Of a DNA stretch of 64,000 nt, positions 22,297 to 34,950 are shown piece after piece. The stretch comes from Bolinopsis microptera (lineage: Eukaryota > Ctenophora > Tentaculata > Lobata > Bolinopsidae). Positions within the stretch are counted from its first letter, which is position 1. Each line of letters begins with the position of its first letter. Where the stretch lies: NCBI RefSeq assembly GCF_026151205.1, contig NC_087079.1, forward strand, positions 2,761,730-2,825,729, given 5' to 3'. The notes under the pieces were generated by a model. The model was given only the letters and a program-made list of their open reading frames with translations. It had not been told where the DNA came from and made no database searches. The position numbers and the translations under genes are program-made.

Positions 22297-24975
22297 CCCA
22301 TTAGGGACGACGAGTTTTAAAGTTTGCCGATTTTGATGCCGTTTAACACACTAGGTCACTTTACAGCAAAAATGAGATATCCAAAAAAGCTAATCTGTAT
22401 CTCGTTTACTTAAAAAGATACAGCTATGGTCGCATACGACCCACTCGTCCGGGTCGCAAACGACCCATCACAGTTTTTCGGCTTTAACTTCTGAAACAAA
22501 GACGTTAGGATAAAATAAAATAAAAAGCATAAGTTAAAAACATATGGTCAATACTGTGTGACTCTAACTTTTAAAAAATAAAGAATTTGGGTCATTAACG
22601 ACCCACTCGGCTCACTTGCTTATTACTACATATGTCCATGTAACTTCTTGAATTCAGCCTAAAGCATGACATCATAAGTTCAAAATCGCCTCTCAGCAAG
22701 TGATAATCATCATAAACTGCGAAAAATCGGTTAAATGGGTCATTAGCGACCCACTAAGACCACAAAATTGATTAATTAAATATAATGTTGTAAAACTTTT
22801 ACAAATATTAGTATAAAAACATGTTATATCTTGGTCATTACTCCTGTACGTTGATTTAAATTTTAAAATCGATCAACTGGGTCAATAACGACCCACTCGG
22901 AAGTTGAACCACGACATTAATCATCAGTATCATGTTGTTCTATACCATCAAGAAAGACACTCGTAGGTCTTAATTCCACGCAAACCACGGGTGGCTGACT
23001 ACTAGCCCTTCTGAGATCTGGAGTCTCACGGTAATCTGCAGATAACGTCACCCAATGACTGACGAATAATGGGCAGAATTGGATTGATAGGTAGGTGAGT
23101 TTATCAGCTGTTAGTACACGACCGTAAAGTCGTGAGACAGCAAACAACATGCCTATCTTTTCCCGATTCCTAGAACGTCCAAGAAGAACTATACAACTGC
23201 TGGATTCAGATTTCAGATGGCTGCATCTACTCTCTTCGCAGCTCCCTTTCTTTACTTCTTAGGGGCGGTTCATATATTACGTAATCACTTATTGGACAAT
23301 TTTTACGCCCCCCCCCCCCCACCACATAGCTATTATGTCAAAATTACACAAGCTTAATCATTTGGAAACTCCCCTCCCTCTCGGCCGATTACGTAATACT
23401 TGTTTTCGTTTTGAAAGCTGCCTCGTTGTTGCAGGGTTTGTTACCCAAAACGAGGTAGTTGTCTGAGAGATTGCAGGTTGCAAGACCGCCAGCCAAATGG
23501 GGGGGGGGGGGGGGGGGGGGGGCTTTTTCCTTGTCCTTCTATACAGAGCTGTAGATGTAGCCATCTGAATGCAGCAGTTGTTTAGTTATTCTCGTACTTT
23601 CTAGGAATGAAAAAAACATATTGCCATGTTGGATTAGAATATGCAATTTGACCACTCGTCTTTCAGTATTTACCCAAGGTTACATGATATCTCGTATACT
23701 TCGTTCAGGGGATTTTTCTTGAGTGACATGATCTGATCACCGTAGGACCCTGGATCTCAAGCGGTGGGTTGTAGCAGGTCGTTTACCAAGATTCGAAATT
23801 GACGAAAAAGGTAACAGAATCTAATAAGCAACAACAACAGCATGGCTATTACCTAGCAAGTTAGGAACGAGGGCCGATTCCTTTTCTTTTGCGGCACGGC
23901 CACGGTCCTTTCGGTACAGATTTCCACGCACCATAGTATTATAGTCAGGACGCAACTCCAGGCATATGCAGTAGTGTTATTCTCGCAGCTCTTTGATGAG
24001 TGATGACGGCCCTTCAGTTGGCCCTGGATCTCAGAAGGGCTAGTAGTCAGCCACCCGTGGTTTGCGTGGAATTAAGACCTACGAGTGTCTTTCTTGATGG
24101 TGGAACAGCATGATACTGATAATAATTGATGAGGTGGTTCAACTTCCGAGTGGGTCGTTATTGACCCAGTAGATCGATTTTAAAAGTTAAATCAACGTAC
24201 AGGAGTAATGACCAAGATATAACATGTTTTTATACTAATATTTGTAAAAGTTTGACAACATTATATTTAATTAATCAATTTTGTGGTCCTAGTGGGTCGC
24301 TAATGACCCATTTAACCGATTTTTCGCAGTTTATGATGATTATCACTTGCTGAGAGGCGATTTTGAACTTATGATGTCATGCTTTAGGCTGAATTCAAGA
24401 AGTAACATGGACATATGTAGTAATAAGCAAGTGAGCCGAGTGGGTCGTTAATGACCCAAATTCTTTATTTTTAAAAGGTTAGAGTTACACAGTATTGACC
24501 ATATGTTTTTAACTTACGCTACAGTTTTTATTTTATCCTAACGTCTTTGTTTCAGAAGTTAAAGCCGAAAAACCGTGATGGGTCTTTTGTGACCCGGACG
24601 AGTGGGTCGTATGCGACCGCAGTTAGTAAACAGCGTTTAGCTCTGTTTGTGAACATCTGATTATCACGGGCTTTTCATATGTCTCAAGGAAATCGTTGCC
24701 CGCAACTATTTTGTCCTCAACAAAATAAGCCTACATAAAGTTTTAATGTCCCAATCAAGGCAAGAAGTAAAGTGGAATATTTTCCAATTATGACGACTAA
24801 TTAGCCTAATTATTTAGTTGTTAGTAATTAATTGGGTCTCGACTGGAAAGTCAATAATGTAGCCCAATAAATTTTGAGCATATGTGCGAAAGATTCGTTG
24901 CGTTTAGTATTATGGTTTGTCCTCTATAGGCTCTAGAAAAGGTGGGTCGTAAACGACCCTATCGTCCCTAATGGG
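22297..24975. mobile_element. Non-autonomous piggyBac-like element, 2,679 bp
   Basis: The terminal inverted repeat CCCATTAGGGACGA is flanked on both sides by TTAA (22293-22296 and 24976-24979), the target site typical of piggyBac. Long subterminal inverted arms (22428-23018 and 24027-24618, ~590 bp) contain many small palindromes of the form GGGTCNTTANNGACCC. The central ~1 kb (23019-24026) has C13 and G24 runs and ATTACGTAAT motifs, perhaps a nested fold-back insert. No transposase frame is present, so movement would need an enzyme encoded elsewhere. Confidence 0.9.
23308..23522. repeat. C13 and G24 homopolymer runs inside the piggyBac-like element
   Basis: C run 23308-23320 and G run 23499-23522 could pair as hairpin arms. 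Run lengths in an assembly are unreliable. Confidence 0.85.
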
Positions 24976-24979
24976 TTAA

Positions 24980-25659
24980 GCAGAAGAGCTATTTTTGTTT
25001 TCAGTGAAAAGCCTGGAATTTATTGTATTGAGTGGTTTGATTGCTTTCTAGTTTCTGGTTTATGAAATTGTCTCACTTGTCTCGAGCTTGCACAATTTAA
25101 CGTTTTATAATATTTTAATAAAGACTTAAAAACATAATAGGGAGCTCCTTAACTTTAATAACACAGTGTTTATGATTATAATTATAAGGGACACCTAAAT
25201 ATAAATGCGGTATCATTTCGGCTCACATCATATTTGACTGCCAGGCCAGAGTATCCGTTATTTTACCATAATATTTTGGTAGGAATTGAGTTACACTTAC
25301 TGAAATTAACGAAAGTTAGTGCAAAATATAGTTCATTTTAGTTTTAAGAAATAAATTAAGTCTTCGCAAGTAACCACTTTAACATGAGACTGATCTACTC
25401 TATTACTATTTTACAAATAAAAGTTAACATTAAAAGTTCTAGTAGTATACTTGAGACCGAGCGCGGCCGACAAACGACCATTAATATTATACGACAGTTG
25501 GTGCGCGTGCAAGTATATCCACGTGCTAGCTTGCCAATAGTAATATCATGAGCTAAGTTTTTCCACGGGTCCCCATTTTGACCAGTTTCAGATTGGTTTC
25601 CACAAAAACCGAGCGTACTAAATCACTCTACAGTCGATCTTCGATATTTTTCTAAAAGG
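24980..25659. other. Intergenic, no gene seen
   Basis: AT-rich; no supported feature. Confidence 0.4.
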
Positions 25660-25760
25660 GCCCCTGACAATTTAAATCTATTCTATGTATTTTTGAACGC
25701 TGACTCCGAATCACCCCACATGACATAGGGTTAAAATTTTCCCCTTGTACTCCAGTAGCA
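25660..25760 (-). repeat. Dispersed repeat, copy B (diverged)
   Basis: Shares GAACGCTGACTCCGAATCA and ATGACATAGGGTTAAA with copies A and C, with several substitutions. It sits just upstream of another duplication (25946-26260), so both may belong to one unknown element. Confidence 0.65.
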
Positions 25761-25945
25761 GGGAATAGTTGAGCGTGCACTTCGATGTACACGATTTCTG
25801 ACAACACAGGGTTGTTTGTTAGATCATTCTTAACCAAAATCGTTTAGGTACACAATTTGTGTCGCTAGACATAACCCTATAGGGCAAATTTTCTAAATTA
25901 CCCTCAGTCGCGCATACGAGATTTTTGTATTTCAGCTCCTAAAGG

Positions 25946-26260
25946 GCATAGAGACTTACATTTTAGCTTAAAATTACCGCAATGGCCACATTTATATACA
26001 AGTTATGAAGCAATATAAGGTCTCCAGTGGTTCGTTTTAGAGATATTGACAAAAAACTGTTTTTTGGCTCAGCGAACCAAAAATGGCAATGAATTTTGGT
26101 AACTTGAACTAGGAAGGTCGTAGAGACTTGAATTTTAGCTTAAAATGACTGCAAACATCATATTTATATACAACTTATAAAGCAATATAAACCCTCGAAT
26201 GCTTATTTGTTAAGATATTGACAAAAATCAGTCATTTTGGCTGGATTTGGAAAAATACCA
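25946..26260. repeat. Imperfect tandem duplication, period ~172 bp
   Basis: Both halves contain TAGAGACTT, ATTTTAGCTTAAAAT, ATTTATATACAA, AAGCAATATAA and AGATATTGACAAAAA in order (key block at 25961 and at 26133). Confidence 0.8.
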
Positions 26261-26825
26261 AATTGGGCAACTACTTTAGTCTTTTTTTGACAAGTTTTGT
26301 ACTCAAGTTATTAAAATGTGCTTTGCAGTTGTAGATCGGGTGTTTTCTTCCAATATGGGTTTCGGTATAAATTCGGAAGCAACCGGTTCATGGGTGATAG
26401 GGGTTAAAAACCCTGAAATGTCAGGCGATGGGCGAGACAATTGTCTGAATTTGGTTATAAAATCACTCTTTGCTAGTATAGGGTTTGTTCTTTTCCGCTA
26501 CATCGATCCGATTTCTAACTACTAATCATCCCCCTCTACATCATTCTCTTTTAGATACATGATTTCTATAAGTTCTTGAAGGTACATCCGGCATGATGTA
26601 AAGTCTATATCAAAGCTAAAGCATTTTAATGTGGTCTTAACAAGTTGCAAGATATTCAAGTTCACTAATAAAACAGAGATTGTAGGATATCCTTCTTTTA
26701 CATATTGAGTAATTTTCAACATTCACAATCCTGGAGAATGTTCCAGAAAATGTCCTATAGAAACAATTCTAGAATCCTGTAGGTGTCATCTGAAAGTCTA
26801 AATCAAAACTCCGGTGTAGTTAGAG
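26261..26825. other. Intergenic, no gene seen
   Basis: Two short ORFs on opposite strands; neither looks like a real protein. Confidence 0.4.
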
Positions 26826-27239
26826 TCACGGAGGTGGGATAATTGTGTTCCCATTTCCAGCTAGAGTAGACTCTCCTATTACTTCCAATACTGCCTGAAA
26901 CAACTGGTATTTTTTGTCTCTGCGGGTGTAACGAACAATCTTCATTACCCATAATATATAATATTCATAAATTCAATTGTGTTTATTGTGTTTATTTATT
27001 AGTGGGAAGAGGGATTTTCCAATCTTAAAATAACATTTTCTTGTCCAATTTAAATCGGACAATTTAAACGTCAGCATGAAACTGCAACAATGAAGCCCAT
27101 GACGAACCTGGGTTCGCAAATTATCAAGACCATTAGCAGCATCGTTCTCAGACTTATCTCCAACTCCATTATCAGTGGATAGAAGCGGAGTAGCTAGAGA
27201 GCTAGAAGATGTGTGGGGGCCCACTACTGAGTACTGCAT
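26826..27239 (-). CDS. Small two-exon hypothetical protein, ~66 aa
   Basis: Exon 1, 27239-27108 (44 codons, MQYSVVGPHTSSSSLATP...), ends CCCAG|GTTCGT in phase 0. Exon 2, 26894-26826, begins after TTGTTTCAG and reads AVLEVIGESTLAG... to a TGA, also phase 0. A CAGTTACAG acceptor ends 2 nt before the ATG. The protein is polar, Ser/Asn-rich, with no TM segment or known domain. Extra exons in the 213-nt intron cannot be excluded. Family unknown. Confidence 0.4.
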
Positions 27240-27370
27240 CTCTGTAACTGGGGACTACGCCCGGGATGTTCAGTCTGCAAGGCAGGTCCTCTACCTGATA
27301 GGTGGAATGTTGAGGGTGAGATAGAAATGTTGGATTAAGATTATATTTCTACACATCGAATTATGTCTTT

Positions 27371-28575
27371 AATAATAACTAGGGGTTGTACTGTAACTAG
27401 GGGGTTATACTGTAACTAGGGGTTATACTGTAACTAGGGGTTATACTGTAACTAGGGGTTATACTGTAACTAGGGGGTTATACTGTAACTAGGGGTTATA
27501 CCGTAACTAGGGGTTATACCGTAACTAGGGGTTATACAGTAACTAGGGGGTTATACTGTAACTAGGGGTTATACCGTAACTAGGGGTTATACTGTAACTA
27601 GGGGGTTATACTGTAACTAGGGGTTTTACTGTAACTAGGGGTTATACTGTAACTAGGGGGTTATACAGTAACTAGGGGGTTATACTGTAACTAGGGGTTA
27701 TACCGTAACTAGGGGTTTTACTGTAACTAGGGGGTTATACTGTAACTAGGGGTTATACAGTAACTAGGGGGTTATACTGTAACTAGGGGGTTATACTGTA
27801 ACTAGGGGTTATACAGTAATTAGGGGTTTTACTGTAACTAGGGGTTATACTGTAACTAGGGGTTATACTGTAACTAAGGGTTTTACTGTAACTAGGGGTT
27901 ATACTGTAACTAGGGGTTTTACTGTTACTAGGGGTTTTACAGTAACTTGGAGTTTTACTGTCACTAGGGGTTATACTGTAACTAGGGGTTTTACTGTAGC
28001 TAGGGGTTATACAGTAACTAGGGGTTATACAGTAACTAGGGGTTTTACTGTAACTAGGGGTTTTACTGTAACTAGGGGTTATACTGTAACTAGGGGTTAT
28101 ACAGTAACTAGGGGTTATACAGTAACTAGGGGTTTACTGTAACTTGGGGTTATACTGTAACTAGGGGTTATACTGTAACTAGGGGTTTTACTGTAACTAG
28201 GGGATATACAGTAACTAGGGGTTATACTGTAACTAGGGGTTATACTGTAACTAGGGTTTACAGTAACTAGGGGTTTTACTGTAACTAGGGGTTTTATTGT
28301 AACTAGGGGTTTTACTGTAACTAGGGGTTATACTGCAACTAGGGGTTATACTGTAACTAGGGTTATACAGTAACTAGGGGTTTTACTGTAACTAGGGGTT
28401 TTATTGTAACTAGGGGTTTTACTGTAACTAGGGGTTTTACTGTAACTAGGGGTTTTACTGTAACTAGGGGTTTTACTGTAACTAGGGGTTTTACTGTAAC
28501 TAGGGGGTTATACTGTAACTAGGGGGTTATACTGTAACTAGGGGGTTATACTGTAACTAGGAGTTTCACTTTAAC
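27371..28575. repeat. 18-19-bp minisatellite, about 65 units
   Basis: Units of GTAACTAGGGGTTATACT with 4 or 5 G, and TTTTACT/ATACAG variants. Every unit has a G4-5 run, so the plus strand is a candidate G-quadruplex former. Not a telomere repeat. Confidence 0.97.
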
Positions 28576-28601
28576 TATATTATAATTATATAATGGAGAA
28601 A

Positions 28602-29099
28602 CTAACGGTGAGTCCACTCTACGAACACTATTTGGTAGGTCGGCATGTCGATTGCCGAGACCTCAGACGTGGTTTGTCGGTGTGGATGGTGTTCGCCTGT
28701 CGCTGCTGATTTCTGGGAGGCGAGTTGTACGTTCTTCTCTTTCGTGCGCAGTAAGAGTCCCATGGGAGTGGAGATGTAGGACTCTCTGGTGCACTTCCGA
28801 GGTTTGCATAAGTGCGACACCGATCCAGTCGAACTGAGGCATTCGTGGAAATTGTACTGTAATTCGTGGCACGTCATAGCTCGTCTGAAAGTCGGGCACT
28901 CTCGGGGCGTGTTTAGGACGAACCACTGTCCCTTCTGGTACAAAGCGTACGGAGGTGCTTCGAAACTGAGGCACGTAGTGGAGTTGTCGTACTGGTGTTG
29001 GGCTTCAAATCCAACTTGTCGAATAGCGAAGAAAGGTGCCAGTGTGGTGGTGTCCATATAGTAGTAGTATATCAGTTCTAACGATGACCGTTTAGACAC
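28602..29099 (-). CDS. GC-richer ORF island, coding strand unresolved (165-aa minus-strand ORF)
   Basis: About 470 bp of distinctly higher GC than its surroundings. The longest frame is this minus-strand ORF (Cys/His-containing, no known motif). A competing plus-strand frame at 28789-29061 encodes a Trp/Cys/His-rich peptide and is open further upstream past one stop. Island GC and long opposing frames suggest decayed or real coding sequence. I cannot choose the strand and recognise no family. Confidence 0.3.
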   Translation of the reverse strand: MSKRSSLELIYYYYMDTTTLAPFFAIRQVGFEAQHQYDNSTTCLSFEAPPYALYQKGQWFVLNTPRECPTFRRAMTCHELQYNFHECLSSTGSVSHLCKPRKCTRESYISTPMGLLLRTKEKNVQLASQKSAATGEHHPHRQTTSEVSAIDMPTYQIVFVEWTHR

Positions 29100-31240
29100 T
29101 GAGCATAGTTTATCCTATTTTAATGGGCGCTTACCATTAGTTTAGCATATTAAGATTTGTCCCTCTCCTGCATGCAATGCTGGCCGGACCCGAAACTAAC
29201 CCCTTTCGGAAAAATCTTCATGTTGGCAGAGTAAATCAGTTCTAAACGGTCAACGTTAAGACACGTTAAACAATGATTGCATCGGGCTACAAGGAAATGA
29301 TACAAAATGAGTATAACATAATAAATTAATTCGACAAATCTCGTGAGCTTGGCTCTCACATTGCATACCTCCCCTGCAGTTTTTACTACCTGGCTGGTTA
29401 GAATCTTAATGTTTAAATTATTTGCTGTTAGTTTAAAAGAGAAATTAATATTTTGTGACAAGGCGGAGGTCGGATTTTTGATGATTATGAGCTTTTATGT
29501 CAGGCACAAGTTTCTCATTCTCGCACCAAACTTGTATTATTGGCATTTTGTTAATATTTGCAAGTTAATAGTGTATTTCATATTGTCAGTGTCTCTTTTG
29601 AGTCTCCATATGAGTTTGGATAACACGGTTGATGTTTCGTAGAACTCATTCTTTAAGCTTTGGCAATAATTTGACCAACGCTTTTTGAAAGCGTTTCAGT
29701 CAGACCTTATATCTTTATATGTATAAATATGATGCTTTGCCTTCCGATAATACATTGGCCTGGTAAACAGTTGATTTGATCTGACATTTTCACGGCAATG
29801 GACAATTTGTTTTGTTTCTACAGTTGCAAGTTGCGGAATCTTGGTCGGTGGAGTCGCCTTGTGAGCTTATAGTTATAAATTCGGCAACAGTATTTTATTT
29901 TATCGTGTTTATGTTGGTGACTTTGTGGAGGTGCTTTAGGAAATACTTGTCTGGGATGTTGAAGAACTTCTTCCCAATATTAGTTTCCTTATTTGATATA
30001 ATATGTATATATATACGCTTTGACAGTCAATTACTTATTCTGTGTGTGAGTTTTTGGGACACCTTTTCAGTATGTGATCTATTGTTGAATTCTTGTCGCC
30101 AAGCAGACAAGTGCTCAAAGATGAGCTCTTTATTAAACAAATCCCTAGTCCCATGTCAACGCACCTATCCGGAATAAAATTTGCTCGCACAAAACCTGGT
30201 TATCATGAATATGGAGCATAGTACTCAGCCTCCTGAGGGCCAATAACGGACATGGAATCAAGTCACGTGATTCAGTGATAAGGTTTTATTGGATATATAT
30301 TCTTAATACTTCAATTGCGAGATGGGCAACCTCCCCCAGTTAAAATTCATGCCAAAACGTCCTAATACTTTAAATATCCTTGACGGTTTTAATTGCCCAA
30401 TTCGACCTGGTTAATGAATAAAATATTCAAAGTGACATCCTTCTGACTCCCCTGGACCTTGAGTATTGTGTATTTAGGACTTTAGGAGACGTGCAGTATG
30501 ATGGGGTGTACTGCCCGTTACTCACTTTGACTACGGTATGCCCATTACAAGTTTTTTTACTATTAAAACCCCTATCTCGGATAGTTAAGTAACATTCCAG
30601 GTCTTTTGGTTCGGATCCTAAGGTCTAATAGCAGGTGCTTGGTACAACATTCATTATTTTATAGGATCTGATTTAATTTTTCCAAACACTCGTTTTATAG
30701 TACCCAGGGACTAACTAAGTTCCCTTTAGACTTCTTCCCTTGTGACGTTTCCTTCGTATCACTCCCTGAGATATGGGTTTAGCTTCACGTGACATATTTT
30801 GTATGTGACGGGTAGAAATTAATTCCAGTCAAATCTCGTTAACGCTTTTATTTTCGCAATTTCCAGAAGAGCAATTTATTGAAACTTTAGAAATTATAGG
30901 GAGTTTTATCAACTATGGCCATAATTAAATTGAGATGAAGTGTTTTAATTAAGATAAAGCTGCCGAGAAGAATGCATGGATTGCTATTACTTACAGAATA
31001 CAGTAGCATGCATATTGGACTGATGTTTAAGTTATGCAAGTGTATTTGTGAAGATTGACAAGTCATACTGCGAGACTCAATAATTTTCAGAGCCAAAAAT
31101 CAAGGGAAAGGCTAGCATACAAAAAAGGTCACCATCACATACTATAACACACTAAAACAAGTGACTAGAACACACTAGAACACTAGAACACACAATCTGA
31201 ACTAACCATGCAGAGCTCTAAACTCACTTTTACCACCTGT
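29100..31240. other. 2.1 kb without a supported gene
   Basis: ORFs of ~100-120 aa occur at 29343-29642 and 29812-30177 (+), but their Leu/Phe/Cys-rich translations look like antisense or random sequence. The minus strand near 30050-30170 has a faint RT-tail-like look, too weak to annotate. Confidence 0.35.
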
Positions 31241-31788
31241 CACGTGCTTATCACGTGGGCGTTTCATATTTTATACCCACAAGTCACAACCTGACACATG
31301 CATCTAAACCCAAATCTGGGTGCGATTACGTGAAAATACCACAGGAAATAATAATCTAATAATAAATAAAAACCCCGAATAATTTGTTTTTGTCTATACA
31401 TATAATAAACTTCCGCTCTATCATCATGTCCCGTTACACCTGCTGTCATAAAATCACGTGTCATTATCACGTGTCATTTCCACTCACCATCTAGCTCGAT
31501 ATCGTCTTGAGACAGGTCAACAATCTCCGAGCTACTCCAAGAGTTGAGGTATGTAATTTGAGGATGATATCAAACTTTCAAAATTTGCAGCAGATGATAT
31601 TGAGTTTCTGTTTGAGTCTCTGTTTGAGAAATATTTTTTACAATCCGAGGCTGAGGTTTTAATAATTGATAAAATTATAGATTCTCGTGATTATAATCCC
31701 AGATAATGACATCAAAACGTAGAATTGGATCAGTATCATGATAGATTCACGTCTAAAATAAAGTCCAAATAAAACACCGGTCACTAAC

Positions 31789-32732
31789 CGAAGCTCCCCA
31801 CATCGCCATTAGCTCCACCGTTAATTTCCTTAGCAACATCCTCTTCCGGAGGATGTAGACTCAGAAGGTCAGCAAACGATTCCTTCAACTCCCCATCAAG
31901 TGAATCAACCTTAGGTTGTGATGTCTGAGTCAGACTGTTAGCGGAGGCAAGCTAAAACAGATTGGTGGGATCTTTAGGTGGGGTTCAGGGAGTGATGCGG
32001 GGTCATGTCGAGACTTAAGGGGAGGGGTTTAATGGCACATATAATTCCACTGTAAAGAATTTCTAGATAAATAATCAATCCTTATATAGTTATAATCAGT
32101 TTACAAATACAACATGAAACCTAATAAATAAAAAGCTTCAAATAAACATGAAATGTCATTATCCAAATGATATAAAATTGACGAAAATTATAAGTGGCAA
32201 ATGTAAACCAAAGGAAAAAAATGTAAAATGAACATGGTACCAGTCCAAAAACCACGTATTAACAAAGTCACAGTTTTATATCTGTTTTATATCTGTTGTG
32301 AATATAAGGGCAACGGTTATGCTTGCCAGCATTGTGATAAACTATTATCAGCTGGTCTAAAATCCAGGAGCCATCATTTCAAACCATTGCACACTTTTAA
32401 TTTTCGTCGCTTTCTCCTCAGCGATTAAAGTAGTATGCTTCTCCGCACTCTAAAATAGGAACATTGACTTGAAATTATATTTATATGACCTAACATTTTA
32501 ATTATTCCATTAAAAACGTAGAAAAACTCAATCCAACTATTCTAGCAAAATTATAGGGAAATAAGAAATGAAATAAGTCAAATTCAGAAACGTAAATCAG
32601 TTTAAAAACAAAAAATATGTCAAATTTCCTCACTTGCTTGAGCTTGTTCGTCATTTCAGAATGTTCCAGATAAAGAAGGTACGAATAGGTAATTAGGCAT
32701 ACCACCCCTCCTATTAAAATCTGAAATAACAT
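31789..32732 (-). CDS. Third extended synaptotagmin-like gene C, 5' fragment
   Basis: Exon 1, 32732-32634, is 33 codons, exactly the length and phase of exon 1 in E-Syt A and B: MLFQILIGGVVCLITYSYLLYL resembles their membrane anchors. It is preceded by a T-rich acceptor (TTTTTTTCAG) 5 nt before ATG and followed by GTGAGG. A possible exon 2 at 31951-31789 (acceptor CTGTTTTAG, donor GTTAGT) encodes an acidic segment ending EEDVAKEINGGANGDVGSF. That segment does not resemble exon 2 of the paralogues. SMP and C2 exons were not found downstream. Either a truncated duplicate or a different protein reusing the anchor exon. Confidence 0.55.
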
Positions 32733-33288
32733 ATCTCCTGAAAAAAACGTCCTTGTGAAACAAAATTTTTAAATTAATTCTTTAACATGAATTACAGAAC
32801 TTTTCAAAAATCAAAAATGTAATACCTTAATAATAAAATCCGTTTTCAAACTCAAAGCGGTGATACTACACTAATTGGGACATTTTAACACAAAATTAGA
32901 ATAATCATAGGGGGTACCTTATAAGTACTTAGTAAAGACTGAGGAAAGATTTAAGTGTAATCGAACAAACAGTTCAAAAATGGAGCCGTGGAAATAAATA
33001 AGTTGAATTTGATCAATACTATTTTTCGCACTATTCAATGTTGAATGTTCCATTTGCCGTTATCTATTACGGCACTATCAGTATAATAATTGGCTGATCT
33101 TACTAATTCGCTCGCCCAAAAAGTTCACGTGACTTTGGTTTTTATGGTTTTGCAGCCGTACAAAACGGTTTTACATAAACCCTATTCCCAACCCTAACCA
33201 TGACCCCGAAGCTATCCATAACCGGCCTTACCACAACCCTAACCTTAAGTTTAACCCGAGCCCTAAACAATCGAACTTATGTTTTACT

Positions 33289-33431
33289 AGCTTGTCACGT
33301 GACCAAAACGGTTTTTTTCCCATAACTCTCCAGGGACGCATTTTTACCCTACGTCATGGGGGTGATTCGGAATCAGCGTCCAAAAATACACCGATTTGGG
33401 GTTAATTTCATACCCAAAGGGCCTTTTCACA
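33289..33431 (+). repeat. Dispersed repeat, copy C (inverted relative to A and B)
   Basis: Contains TTTTACCCTACGTCATGGGG, GTGATTCGGAATCAGCGTCC and CACGTGACCAAAACGG, the reverse complement of copy A in order. Just upstream (33180-33280) is a degenerate CCCTAAC-rich stretch. Confidence 0.75.
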
Positions 33432-34950
33432 AGAATTTTCTTAAAATTTGGGCGAGCGATTTAGTAGGACTAGGAGTAGGAGCGATAATAATTAGCAGTT
33501 TATTGCAATCCCTATTAAAAATTCTGTATATCAACAAGATGAACATGAACACCGAAAAAAGTAATTGCTCATTGAAAAGAGGAAAAAACAATCTCCGAAT
33601 TAAGCAAACTAAATGTATCTAATGACCAACTGATATACATGTACGTGTATTATATAAAGCAATCATCATGGAATTACAAACGTTCTTTGTTGTCCTAGTA
33701 TACATACTACCGTACCCTTTGTATGTTTCAATTTCATCCCGGGAGATCGACTAAATGTTTGCGGTTTCCCTTTATCCATATCTACAGTATCTCTGTCATG
33801 GAAATCACTAACAGAATCTGCAGTGCACTTAGGGCTAGTGCAGTTATTTAACATGTAATGACGGTGCAAAAGTAGTGCACTAAGGACTAGTGCAGTGATT
33901 GTAACATGTAATGTCGGTGGCCGTTCCACCTACTCCTCCCGCCAGGCCAATACCATTAGAGGCCTAAGCATATTCCGTTTCTCCGAAGTACTCTTTATCA
34001 ATGAGAATGTAATACTAATAGGAAGCCATACAGATACTGCTGATGCCAAACAATTGAACTTGACAAAGATGTTGGTCACAGAAACTACCATCATATTTTT
34101 TCTGTAAAAGCATCCCTGCAAAAATATCCACATTGAGGATAGTACCAACTTGAACATAACGAAATAATTTCCACCGGTATTTTGTCGAGCTGAAAATCCT
34201 ACACCCTTTGAACATCCTCGTTTTGCTTAAATCTCAAAAATAGCGAACATGACACACGCCTAAACTGCTTGATTTTATAGATTCAAAACCAATTTTCGAA
34301 AAAAATTCCGACAAGTCGTTCGATGCTCATGCTTTACAGGTTAACTGACATTACGGAAGTAATCACTAAACACTTTACAATAAACACCCTGTTTTACCGT
34401 GAACTTGTATTTATTGCGCCAGTTTCCTTTCCCCCAACTCCGGGTTTGATAGGGTTAATTTTAGTGTAAATTGTTGTTATAACCTTGACATTTTTACTGT
34501 GATCACGGTTGAGTATCATACTCATTACTCATAGCGGCATGGATCGATTTCTTGCGACCTTCTTTTATTGGTTACAAAAATAGTAAATTCTTGTTTTGAA
34601 AATACATTCTTGAGAGAAAAAAACACCATTAAATTTAAATATCGCAGAAAAAGAGTATATTTATTTTAATATTTACCTTCTCTAGTTAAATTTACTGAAA
34701 ACTCTACTGACTTTTTCGACGCAGCCAATTAATTCTGCCCAAAAAGAACATCAACAAACAATAATTTGAGACGATATTGAGACCAATACTATTTTACGAA
34801 TTTGAACGTAGGTGAAACATTTTTCTTATTCAAAGCTTTGTAACCTGCATTATAGGCTCGCTAGTTTCTGTTTTAAGATGATTTATTCCCGCATTTAACT
34901 TTGATAGTTTAATATTTTAAGTTCTGCGTTGGTTTCCACTGATCATACCG
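33432..34950. other. Intergenic, no gene seen
   Basis: Only short ORFs. Contains a small local duplication around GGACTAGTGCAGT (33830-33900). Nothing else supported. Confidence 0.4.

Noticed and set aside
27371-28575. Telomeric repeat
   Set aside because: Unit is 18-19 bp with CTAGGGG, not TTAGGG, and lies internally between unrelated sequences.
29812-30177. 121-aa plus-strand ORF with hydrophobic stretches
   Set aside because: No domain, no convincing start context, AT-driven Phe/Leu/Ile content; a weak antisense RT-tail resemblance could not be substantiated.
33180-33280. Interstitial telomere (CCCTAA) block
   Set aside because: Only scattered, degenerate CCCTAAC words; no tandem run.
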